Below are positions 1 to 5,514 of a DNA stretch of 5,760 nucleotides, piece by piece. Position 1 is the first letter of the stretch, and every line of letters starts with the position of its first letter. Made by a program: the position numbers and the translations under genes. The stretch is from NCBI GenBank assembly GCA_902468695.1, contig CABQZS010000015.1, forward strand, positions 1 through 5,760, written 5' to 3'. Source of the stretch: an uncultured Collinsella sp. (GTDB lineage: Bacteria > Actinomycetota > Coriobacteriia > Coriobacteriales > Coriobacteriaceae). Under the pieces are notes generated by a model. That model ran no database searches. It saw only the letters and a list, made by a program, of their open reading frames with translations, and was not told the DNA's origin.

Positions 1-75
1 ATTCGAACCCTCGTGACCTTATACAGGCCAAACGGTTTTCGAGACCGCCGCATTCAACCACTCTGCCACCCCTCC
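1..75 (-). tRNA. tRNA-Ser(CGA), 3' end cut by the window edge
   Basis: Read on the minus strand, the 5' acceptor arm GGAGGGG starts at 75. It is followed by T-G, a D arm closed by GCA/TGC, and an anticodon stem GCGGT/ACCGT around the loop CTCGAAA. This gives anticodon CGA, which reads the serine codon UCG. A long variable arm (TGGCCT/AGGTCA, six pairs with one G-U) is typical of serine tRNAs. The T stem GAGGG and T loop TTCGAAT reach position 1. The 3' half of the T stem, the 3' acceptor strand and the discriminator base lie outside the window. The gene is downstream of tRNA-Ser(GGA) in the same direction. I see no clear promoter in the 48 bases between them. Confidence 0.95.
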
Positions 76-84
76 GCGTGGGGT

Positions 85-114
85 AAAAACAAAGCAGGCT
101 CAAAGGCCTGCTTT
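85..114 (-). terminator. Intrinsic terminator-like hairpin between the two serine tRNA genes
   Basis: A perfect 9-bp stem (91-99 with 106-114) encloses a 6-base loop. On the minus strand it is followed by G and five T residues (85-89). It starts ten bases after the CCA end of tRNA-Ser(GGA), so it fits a rho-independent terminator for that gene. It also lies ahead of tRNA-Ser(CGA), so it may be only partly effective, or the CGA gene may be fed by read-through. Confidence 0.75.
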
Positions 115-123
115 GGAATTAAC

Positions 124-214
124 TGGCGGAGAGTCAGGGATTTGAACCCTGGAGACGCTTTTGACGCCTACACGATTTCCAATCGTGCTCCTTCGGCCAC
201 TCGGACAACTCTCC
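124..214 (-). tRNA. tRNA-Ser(GGA), complete, CCA encoded
   Basis: On the minus strand the acceptor strands GGAGAGT (from 214) and ACTCTCC pair perfectly. They are followed by discriminator G and an encoded CCA (124-126). The anticodon stem CACGA/TCGTG holds the loop TTGGAAA, giving anticodon GGA, which reads the serine codons UCC and UCU. The long variable arm (AGGCGT/GCGTCT with wobbles) and the T arm CAGGG-TTCAAAT-CCCTG complete a class II serine tRNA of 91 bases. A promoter lies upstream at 231-258 and a terminator-like hairpin follows the gene. Confidence 0.97.
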
Positions 215-230
215 GTTAAATGCGAAAGTT

Positions 231-258
231 AGTATACACGAGGAATCGTAAGGTGCAA
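231..258 (-). promoter_or_regulatory. Sigma70-type promoter for tRNA-Ser(GGA)
   Basis: On the minus strand a -35 box TTGCAC (253-258) and a -10 box TATACT (231-236) are separated by 16 bases. Transcription would start near 224, about ten bases before the mature tRNA 5' end at 214. This fits a short precursor leader removed by RNase P. Both boxes are close to consensus and the position relative to the tRNA is right. Confidence 0.8.
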
Positions 259-369
259 GCCGAAAACTTAGCATTTTTTGATCCACAGTGTCTCGCGCTG
301 TGCCTAAAACGCGCGGCACATGCAGTCTGACCAGCAAAATCATGCTAAGCGAATTGCTCAAAAAAGGAC

Positions 370-398
370 TTTATAGACCACGAGCAAACGAATTTAAA
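370..398 (-). promoter_or_regulatory. Candidate upstream promoter with A-tract, toward the tRNA genes
   Basis: On the minus strand TTTAAA (393-398) and TATAAA (370-375) are separated by exactly 17 bases. An A-tract sits directly upstream of the -35 box (plus-strand T run at 401-407), as in the UP elements of stable-RNA promoters. It would start transcription near 363, about 150 bases before tRNA-Ser(GGA). It could be a second tRNA promoter or start an unknown small RNA. The AT-rich context raises the chance of a coincidental match. Confidence 0.4.
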
Positions 399-501
399 AT
401 TTTTTTGGCGATTCATTAGACCACTGGTATGCATTTTGCGACCACAGCCTTGTGCCCGTTGACCTGCGGCTTGGCTCAGCTTGTCCCCGCGGCATCGTAT
501 C

Positions 502-510
502 TTGTCCACA
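502..510 (+). promoter_or_regulatory. DnaA-box-like 9-mer
   Basis: TTGTCCACA is identical to the DnaA box preferred in high-GC actinobacteria and one base from the E. coli box TTATCCACA. A one-mismatch copy, TGATCCACA, lies in the same orientation at 279-287. There is no dnaA or dnaN gene or dense box cluster here, so this is not presented as an origin. A regulatory or titration site is possible, and chance has not been excluded. Confidence 0.4.
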
Positions 511-609
511 AATCCGTCAAGCTCTTGGTCGGCATTTGGTTGGAATGCGCATGAAACGTGGTGCGAGCATGGGCATATGTGGAGGTCATGAGGTTGTAGC
601 TGCATATTC

Positions 610-638
610 TTGCGGCCTGGGAGGTTGAAAGATATTAT
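610..638 (+). promoter_or_regulatory. Promoter of the rpsF-ssb-rpsR-rplI cluster
   Basis: A -35 box TTGCGG (610-615) and a -10 box TATTAT (633-638) are separated by the ideal 17 bases. Transcription would start near 645 and give a leader of about 65 bases that begins just before the hairpin at 655-683. It is the best plus-strand match I found upstream of rpsF. Confidence 0.65.
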
Positions 639-654
639 TACCAAGTCTTTTCCT

Positions 655-683
655 GCTTCAGGCGCACCTTCACGACCTGAAGC
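655..683 (+). promoter_or_regulatory. Hairpin in the rpsF mRNA leader, possible ribosomal-protein control site
   Basis: GCTTCAGG (655-662) pairs perfectly with CCTGAAGC (676-683) around a 13-base loop. Two further C-G/G-C pairs (663-674, 664-673) can form inside the loop. The stem ends 13 bases before the AGGAGG of rpsF, and no T tract follows, so it is not a terminator. rpsF leaders in many bacteria carry a structure bound by the S6:S18 complex that presents a bulged CCG. I see no CCG in this stem-loop, so that identity is unproven. Confidence 0.5.
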
Positions 684-709
684 CACATTTGCCCAGAGGA
701 GGTGACAAT

Positions 710-1003
710 ATGAAGGCTTATGAACTGCTGTTCTTTGTTGACCCGTCGCTCGACCCCGAGACTCGTCTCGCTGTTATGAAGCGTATCGATACCACGATCG
801 CTGAGGGCGCTGGCAAGGTCGACTCCGTTGACGAGTGGGGCAAGCGCAAGCTCGCCTACGAGATCAACGACCTCACCGATGGTGACTACACCCTCATCAA
901 CTTCCACGCAGATCCTACCCAGATCGCCGAGCTTGATCGCGTCCTGCGCATCACCGACGCTGTGGTCCGCCACATGATCGTCCGTCGCGACGACCAGGAG
1001 TAA
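710..1003 (+). CDS. rpsF: Small ribosomal subunit protein bS6
   Basis: This 97-residue protein is S6, which sits on the platform of the 30S subunit and binds 16S rRNA together with S18. The start MKAYELLFFVDPSL is the typical first beta strand of S6. The central EWGKRKLAYEI segment and the C-terminal LRITDAVVRHMIVR strand are family hallmarks, and the length is normal. I chose ATG at 710 because a strong AGGAGG (697-702) lies seven bases upstream. A TTG at 689 would add seven residues but lacks a ribosome binding site. It is the first gene of a four-gene cluster; ssb follows after 48 bases. The acidic RRDDQE end has no long glutamate tail of the kind seen in E. coli. Expression is probably set by the promoter at 610-638 and possibly by the leader hairpin. 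Confidence 0.97.
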   Translation: MKAYELLFFVDPSLDPETRLAVMKRIDTTIAEGAGKVDSVDEWGKRKLAYEINDLTDGDYTLINFHADPTQIAELDRVLRITDAVVRHMIVRRDDQE

Positions 1004-1051
1004 GACTGTCGTTTTGGACTGGGCTTGTGCCCCAAGAGGAAGTAGTGAGTT

Positions 1052-1504
1052 ATGAGCATCAATCGAGTGAACATCACCGGTAACCTCACCCGCGATCCCG
1101 AGCTGCGCGCCACCGCCGGCGGAACTCAGGTTCTGTCCTTTGGCGTCGCCGTGAACGATCGTCGCCGCAACGCGCAGACTGGCGAGTGGGAGGACTATCC
1201 CAACTTTGTCGACTGCACCATGTTCGGCACCCGCGCCGAGGCCGTGAGCCGTTTCCTGGCAAAGGGAAACAAGGTCGCGATCGAGGGCAAGCTGCGCTAC
1301 AGCTCTTGGGAGCGCGACGGCCAGCGCCGGAGCAAGCTTGAGGTCATCGTCGATGAGATCGAGTTTATGAGCTCCCGTGGTGGCCAGGGTGGCTACGACC
1401 AGGGCGGTTACGCCCCCGCAGCTCCCGCGCCCGCAGCACGTCCTGCCGCACCGGTGGCTACGCCGCCCGCGGTCGACGTCTACGATGAGGACATCCCGTT
1501 TTAG
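1052..1504 (+). CDS. ssb: Single-stranded DNA-binding protein SSB
   Basis: This 150-residue protein coats single-stranded DNA during replication, repair and recombination. Residues 1-106 form the OB fold: INRVNITGNLTRDPELR, then the FGVAVNDR strand, the WEDYPNFVDCTMFGTRAEAV segment and the GKLRYSSWERDGQRRSKLEVIVDEIEF end are all standard. Residues 107-143 are a flexible linker rich in Gly at first, then Ala and Pro. The last six residues, DEDIPF, are the acidic tip that docks partner proteins such as DNA polymerase III chi, RecO or PriA in well-studied species. The start ATG has a GAGGA (1036-1040) eleven bases upstream, a slightly long spacing. Its place between rpsF and rpsR is the classic arrangement and ties SSB supply to ribosomal-protein transcription. 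I see no obvious SOS box upstream. Confidence 0.97.
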   Translation: MSINRVNITGNLTRDPELRATAGGTQVLSFGVAVNDRRRNAQTGEWEDYPNFVDCTMFGTRAEAVSRFLAKGNKVAIEGKLRYSSWERDGQRRSKLEVIVDEIEFMSSRGGQGGYDQGGYAPAAPAPAARPAAPVATPPAVDVYDEDIPF

Positions 1505-1531
1505 GGGCTGTTCACCTATTTTTGAGTGAGA

Positions 1532-1557
1532 GGCGGCTTCGGTTCGCCGAAGTTGCC
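1532..1557 (+). promoter_or_regulatory. Intercistronic hairpin just ahead of the rpsR ribosome binding site
   Basis: An 11-bp stem (1532-1542 with 1547-1557, two G-U pairs) closes a TTCG loop. No T run follows, so it is not a terminator. It ends six bases before the AAAGG of rpsR. A competing fold of 1532-1548 would place a C(UUCG)G tetraloop at 1537-1542, so the RNA may adopt two exclusive shapes. The 3' arm contains CCG, the triplet that S6:S18 recognises in other RNAs, but here it is base-paired in the main fold. It could be a control, processing or stability element. Confidence 0.55.
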
Positions 1558-1576
1558 AAATGAAAGGTATTTTGAC

Positions 1577-1843
1577 ATGGCTAATGATTTTTCTGCACGT
1601 CAGCCGCGTCGTAAGTACTGCCAGTTCTGCAAGGAGAACACTGAGTTCATCGACTATAAGGACACTCAGCTTCTCCGTAAGTACATGACCGACCGTGGCA
1701 AGATCAAGCCTCGTCGCGTCACTGGCGCTTGCACGCAGCATCAGCATGACATCGCCAACGCCATCAAGCGCGCCCGCGAGATGGCTCTCCTGCCGTACAC
1801 CGTCCCCGTGGTTTCCTCTCGTGGCAACCGCGACCGCGGCTAA
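1577..1843 (+). CDS. rpsR: Small ribosomal subunit protein bS18, cysteine-containing form
   Basis: This 88-residue basic protein is S18, which partners S6 on the 30S platform near the mRNA exit. The core runs from YCQFCKEN through FIDYKDTQLLRKYMTDRGKIKPRRVTG to the IKRAREMALLPYT signature. C15 and C18 (CxxC), with C52 and H55, give four potential zinc ligands, so this is the zinc-ribbon type of S18. Some bacteria also keep a zinc-free copy for zinc starvation. I chose ATG at 1577 because AAAGG (1563-1567) is nine bases upstream; the frame extends to 1526 but through the intercistronic hairpin. rplI follows after 15 bases. The strongly basic ends fit rRNA contact. Confidence 0.97.
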   Translation: MANDFSARQPRRKYCQFCKENTEFIDYKDTQLLRKYMTDRGKIKPRRVTGACTQHQHDIANAIKRAREMALLPYTVPVVSSRGNRDRG

Positions 1844-1858
1844 GAAGGGAGACGCATC

Positions 1859-2398
1859 ATGAAGGTTATTCTTCTCGATGAGATCAAGGGCAAGGGCGGC
1901 GAGGGTGACGTCGTAGAGGTCGCTCAGGGTTACGCTGAGAACTTCCTGTTCCCCAAGAAGCTCGCTGTTGCCGCCACCAAGGGCAACCTCAAGCAGCTTG
2001 ACGAGCGTCGCAACAACATCGCCAAGCGCGAGGCCGTCCGTCTGGCTACCGCCAACGAGACCAAGGCTGCCTTCGAGGGCAAGACGGTCACCGTTGACGT
2101 CAAGGTCGGCGACGAGGGCATCCTCTTTGGCTCCGTTACCGCCGCTATGATCGCTGACGCCATCAAGGCTCAGCTCGGTATGGACATCGACCGCAAGCGC
2201 GTCGAGCTCGGTAAGCCCATCAAGGTTGCCGGTGCCCACACCGTTGCCATCTCGCTGTACCGCGAGATCAAGGCCGAGGTTGTCGTTCTCGTCGGCGTTA
2301 CTGCCGAGGAGCTCGCTGCCGAGGCTGAGGTCGAGGAGGCCGCTGAGGTCGCCGAGGCCGAGACCGCCGAGGTCGAGACTGAGGCTGCTGCCGAGTAG
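1859..2398 (+). CDS. rplI: Large ribosomal subunit protein bL9 with an Ala/Glu-rich C-terminal tail
   Basis: L9 binds 23S rRNA at the base of the L1 stalk and reaches across the ribosome surface, where it influences translational fidelity. Residues 1-50 are the RNA-binding domain, with GKGGEGDVVEVAQGYAENFLFPKKLA matching the family signature. Residues about 42-75 form the long connecting helix. Residues about 76-148 form the C-terminal domain, including the LFGSVT segment. The protein is 179 residues long against roughly 150 for most L9 proteins. The extra part is residues 149-179: 25 of these 31 are Ala or Glu, with no Lys or Arg. GAAGGGAG lies seven bases before the ATG. It is the last gene of the cluster and is followed by a strong terminator. 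The tail may be lineage-specific; its role is unknown. Confidence 0.96.
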   Translation: MKVILLDEIKGKGGEGDVVEVAQGYAENFLFPKKLAVAATKGNLKQLDERRNNIAKREAVRLATANETKAAFEGKTVTVDVKVGDEGILFGSVTAAMIADAIKAQLGMDIDRKRVELGKPIKVAGAHTVAISLYREIKAEVVVLVGVTAEELAAEAEVEEAAEVAEAETAEVETEAAAE

Positions 2399-2430
2399 CA
2401 TTTGCTGCAACGCAACAATCTTGTTCTAAG

Positions 2431-2470
2431 AAGGGCGCTCTGGGAAACCAGGGTGCCCTTTTTGCTTTTT
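2431..2470 (+). terminator. Strong intrinsic terminator after rplI
   Basis: A 13-bp stem (2431-2443 with 2448-2460, two G-U pairs) closes a GAAA tetraloop and runs straight into TTTGCTTTTT (2461-2470). The stable tetraloop, long stem and T tract make this a textbook rho-independent terminator. It ends the rpsF-ssb-rpsR-rplI transcript and separates it from dnaB. Confidence 0.93.
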
Positions 2471-2507
2471 AGCGCTGAGTGAGTGTCATGGTGAGCGTTA
2501 CGTCGAA

Positions 2508-2523
2508 GTCCTATATACAGGAC
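2508..2523. repeat. Short inverted repeat in the rplI-dnaB gap
   Basis: GTCCT (2508-2512) and AGGAC (2519-2523) are perfect inverted arms around the AT-rich spacer ATATAC. The symmetry and AT centre resemble a protein-binding operator more than an RNA hairpin. It lies about 60 bases upstream of the candidate dnaB promoter. Repeats this short occur often by chance. Confidence 0.3.
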
Positions 2524-2582
2524 CGTTCATCCGTTTGGTTCGGTGATGATTGGCGGCGCGCGGCGCGTTTTGGGACCGTGGC

Positions 2583-2591
2583 TGATACTAT
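2583..2591 (+). promoter_or_regulatory. Candidate extended -10 promoter for dnaB
   Basis: TGATACTAT fits the extended -10 pattern TGn followed by a TATAAT-like hexamer (TACTAT). I found no good -35 box at 16-18 bases upstream, which extended -10 promoters can do without. Transcription would start near 2598, leaving a leader of about 27 bases to the chosen dnaB start. Because a strong terminator precedes this gap, dnaB needs some promoter in this interval. Confidence 0.45.
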
Positions 2592-2624
2592 GGATGCTCG
2601 CAAGCGATATGAATGAGGATGCTC

Positions 2625-4016
2625 ATGGCATATGACGATAGGGAGACCGGGCTGACGGTTGAGGACCGCGGCTCAAAGTTGGGTCTTCCCCAAAACCAAG
2701 ATGCAGAGGCCAATGTACTGGCCGCTATGCTGCTATCGCCCGAGGTGGTCGAAGAAGCCCAGGTCGAGCTGCAGCCCGATGACTTCTACCGGCCCATTCA
2801 TAAGACCATCTATACCGCGATGGTCGATATGTACAACAGTCGCATTCCCATCGACTCCATCTCGCTGATCGATTACCTGCGAAGTATCAACAAGCTCGAT
2901 GCCGTGGGCGGCGAAGCGTACATTTTGGAGTTGATGGGTCAGACCCTGTCGCTCGTCAACTGGCAGCACCATGCCGCCATCGTTCGTCGCGACTCGATGC
3001 TGCGCGAGCTGATTGGCGCCACCAACGAGATCAACGCGCTGGCATATAACGCCCCCACCGACACCAAAGAGGTTGTCGAGCTGGCCGAGAGCAAGCTGCT
3101 CAAGGTCACGGCACGCGAGGTCAAGTCGAGCTACAAGACGCTGACCGAGTTTATGGTCGAGGCCTATAACGAGGCCGAGGAAGTGTGCCAGGCCGGTGGT
3201 CAGGCTGCGGGCGTGCCCACGGGCTTCCCGTCGCTCGACCGCATGCTCATGGGCTTCCGCGAGGGCCAGCTCATCATCATCGGCGCCCGTCCTGCTGTAG
3301 GTAAGACGTCGTTCGCTCTGAACCTGGCACTTAACGCTGCCGCTGCCGGTTATACCGTCGGCTTCTTCTCTCTGGAGATGTCGGGCAAGGAAATTGCCCA
3401 GCGTCTGATTTGCGCCTACGCCATGATCTCGATCAGTGACTTCCGCATGGGCCGCATTAGCCCCGAGCAGTGGGCCAATATCAACGAGGCCACGCAGACC
3501 TTGTCCAAGCTCGATATTCTGATTGACGATACGCCCGGCACCACAGTGACCGAGATTCGCGCCAAGAGCCGCCGCATGCTCCATAACAAGGAGAAGGCAA
3601 TCATCATCCTGGACTACCTGCAGCTGGTAAGTCCTCCGCCGGGACGCCGCTCCGAGAGCCGTACCGTCGAGGTTTCGGAGATGTCGCGTGGTCTGAAGAT
3701 CATGGCCAAGGAGCTTAAGATCCCGCTCATCGCGCTATCGCAGCTCTCGCGTCAGGTCGAATCCCGTACCGGCAAGCGCCCGCAGCTTTCCGACCTTCGT
3801 GAATCGGGCTCCATCGAGCAGGACGCCGATATCGTTATGTTCTTGGACCGCTCCGCCGACGAGGCCGAAGCCTCGCGCGACGATCGACCCGACGAGGGCG
3901 TTACGCGTATCGTCGTGGCCAAGAACCGTTCGGGCCCGATCGGCGACGTCGACCTGATGTTCCTGCCGGCATCTACCAAGTTCTATGAGCTTGATGGGGC
4001 ACATGCCGAGGAGTAG
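2625..4016 (+). CDS. dnaB: Replicative DNA helicase DnaB
   Basis: DnaB is the hexameric 5'-to-3' helicase that unwinds DNA at the replication fork and recruits primase. With the ATG at 2625 the protein has 463 residues, a normal length. Residues about 20-120 are the all-helical N-terminal domain (LPQNQDAEANVLAAMLL, then DDFYRPIHKTIY). A linker follows, and from about 190 the RecA-like ATPase begins with GVPTGFPSLDRMLMGF. Walker A is GARPAVGKTS (220-229, K227) and Walker B is IIILDYLQL (D330). LSQLSRQVESR and LSDLRESGSIEQDADIVMFLDR follow, then the KNRSGP segment. No intein interrupts the usual insertion sites. I chose 2625 because GAGGA (2615-2619) is five bases upstream; in-frame ATGs at 2613 and 2619 lack a ribosome binding site. 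dnaB stands alone between a terminator and the purA promoter. Confidence 0.96.
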   Translation: MAYDDRETGLTVEDRGSKLGLPQNQDAEANVLAAMLLSPEVVEEAQVELQPDDFYRPIHKTIYTAMVDMYNSRIPIDSISLIDYLRSINKLDAVGGEAYILELMGQTLSLVNWQHHAAIVRRDSMLRELIGATNEINALAYNAPTDTKEVVELAESKLLKVTAREVKSSYKTLTEFMVEAYNEAEEVCQAGGQAAGVPTGFPSLDRMLMGFREGQLIIIGARPAVGKTSFALNLALNAAAAGYTVGFFSLEMSGKEIAQRLICAYAMISISDFRMGRISPEQWANINEATQTLSKLDILIDDTPGTTVTEIRAKSRRMLHNKEKAIIILDYLQLVSPPPGRRSESRTVEVSEMSRGLKIMAKELKIPLIALSQLSRQVESRTGKRPQLSDLRESGSIEQDADIVMFLDRSADEAEASRDDRPDEGVTRIVVAKNRSGPIGDVDLMFLPASTKFYELDGAHAEE

Positions 4017-4043
4017 GACAGGCGCCCGTTGCACGGGTATACT
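4015..4043 (+). promoter_or_regulatory. Promoter of purA, overlapping the dnaB stop codon
   Basis: AGGACA (4015-4020, four of six -35 matches including the GACA core) and TATACT (4038-4043) are separated by exactly 17 bases. Transcription would start near 4050. The -35 box overlaps the TAG of dnaB. No terminator separates dnaB from purA, so some read-through transcription is also likely. Confidence 0.65.
4025..4037. promoter_or_regulatory. Operator-like inverted repeat in the purA promoter spacer
   Basis: CCCGT-TGC-ACGGG is a perfect 5-bp inverted repeat. It fills the spacer right up to the -10 box of the purA promoter, where a bound repressor would block RNA polymerase. I do not recognise the motif as a known purine-regulator site. 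As RNA it would lie upstream of the predicted start site, so a DNA role is more likely than an RNA role. Confidence 0.35.
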
Positions 4044-4059
4044 GGGAATGTTTTGTGCT

Positions 4060-4084
4060 TCTGCGTGCCGGCGTGGCGCGTAGA
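4060..4084 (+). promoter_or_regulatory. Hairpin in the purA leader
   Basis: A 10-bp stem (4060-4069 with 4075-4084, two G-U pairs) closes the loop GGCGT. No T tract follows. It forms most of the early part of the predicted leader (from about 4050) and ends 14 bases before the AAGGAG of purA. It could stabilise the mRNA 5' end or take part in control. I see no match to a purine riboswitch. Confidence 0.4.
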
Positions 4085-4109
4085 CAGTCCATGAATGTAA
4101 GGAGTAAAC

Positions 4110-5396
<1,287 letters not shown>

Positions 5397-5418
5397 TCGG
5401 GACTATTCGGTTATTGCG

Positions 5419-5466
5419 ATATACCCCTTTGCAGCCCGGGCGGGCGGCCGAGGGGTATATTTGCTT
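5419..5466 (+). terminator. Terminator-like hairpin after purA
   Basis: ATATACCCCT (5419-5428) pairs perfectly with AGGGGTATAT (5451-5460) around a GC-rich 22-base insert, which can fold further (GCCC/GGGC). The 3' side runs into TTGCTT, a weak T tract. It starts 23 bases after the purA stop. It probably ends the purA transcript, perhaps incompletely, since no clear separate purD promoter was found. The arms are symmetrical enough to work on either strand. Confidence 0.6.
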
Positions 5467-5472
5467 GCAAAG

Positions 5473-5491
5473 GGCTCGCGCGGAGCGAGCC
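5473..5491 (+). promoter_or_regulatory. Second hairpin, just upstream of purD
   Basis: GGCTCGC (5473-5479) and GCGAGCC (5485-5491) form a perfect 7-bp GC-rich stem around GCGGA. No T tract follows, so it is not a terminator by itself. It ends 12 bases before the purD AGGAGG (5504-5509). If purD is read from upstream, the hairpin lies in its leader. Confidence 0.4.
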
Positions 5492-5514
5492 GTTAATCCA
5501 TAGAGGAGGCACCC

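Larger units (their letters stand above)
259..609. other. Non-coding region between divergent tRNA genes and the rpsF cluster
   Basis: I see no credible gene in these roughly 350 bases. The open frames have no good ribosome binding site and no recognisable protein. The region holds an 8-bp stem with two G-U pairs (284-291 with 295-302), which has no T tract on either strand and so is not a terminator. It also holds an AT-rich patch at 388-407 that forms part of a possible minus-strand promoter, and a DnaA-box-like 9-mer at 502-510. The two transcription units diverge from here. Confidence 0.6.

Noticed and set aside
284..302. Stem-loop near the tRNA promoter considered as a terminator
   Set aside because: No T tract follows on either strand, and two of its eight pairs are G-U.
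13..361. Short open frames on both strands across the tRNA genes
   Set aside because: They are translations of tRNA sequence; peptides such as RDLNPG or LSEWPKEH are typical false genes over serine tRNAs.
371..424. Repeated TTAGACCAC/ATAGACCAC words as a direct repeat
   Set aside because: The shared core is only about eight bases in two copies and is easily explained by chance.
259..609. Chromosomal replication origin
   Set aside because: One exact and one imperfect DnaA box plus an AT-rich patch are too few, and dnaA, dnaN and the usual origin neighbours are absent.
545..628. A 27-codon plus-strand frame starting MRMKRG upstream of rpsF
   Set aside because: No good ribosome binding site, and it lies mostly upstream of the predicted transcription start and overlaps the promoter.
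345..686. A 113-codon minus-strand frame in the region upstream of rpsF
   Set aside because: It has no ATG with a ribosome binding site, no recognisable domain, and it overlaps the rpsF promoter and leader hairpin.
1021..1035. Small GGGC/GCCC hairpin between rpsF and ssb
   Set aside because: Only four or five pairs; too weak to support a function.
638..2410. A 590-codon open frame on the minus strand opposite rpsF, ssb, rpsR and rplI
   Set aside because: It lies opposite four certain genes and its Leu/Asp/Gly/Val-rich sequence is what GC-rich codon use produces on the antisense strand. There is no recognisable domain and no good ribosome binding site.
2733..3584. A 283-codon minus-strand frame opposite dnaB
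   Set aside because: Antisense shadow of dnaB with no recognisable protein features.
2625..4016. Intein in dnaB
   Set aside because: Walker A and Walker B regions are continuous and the total length is normal.
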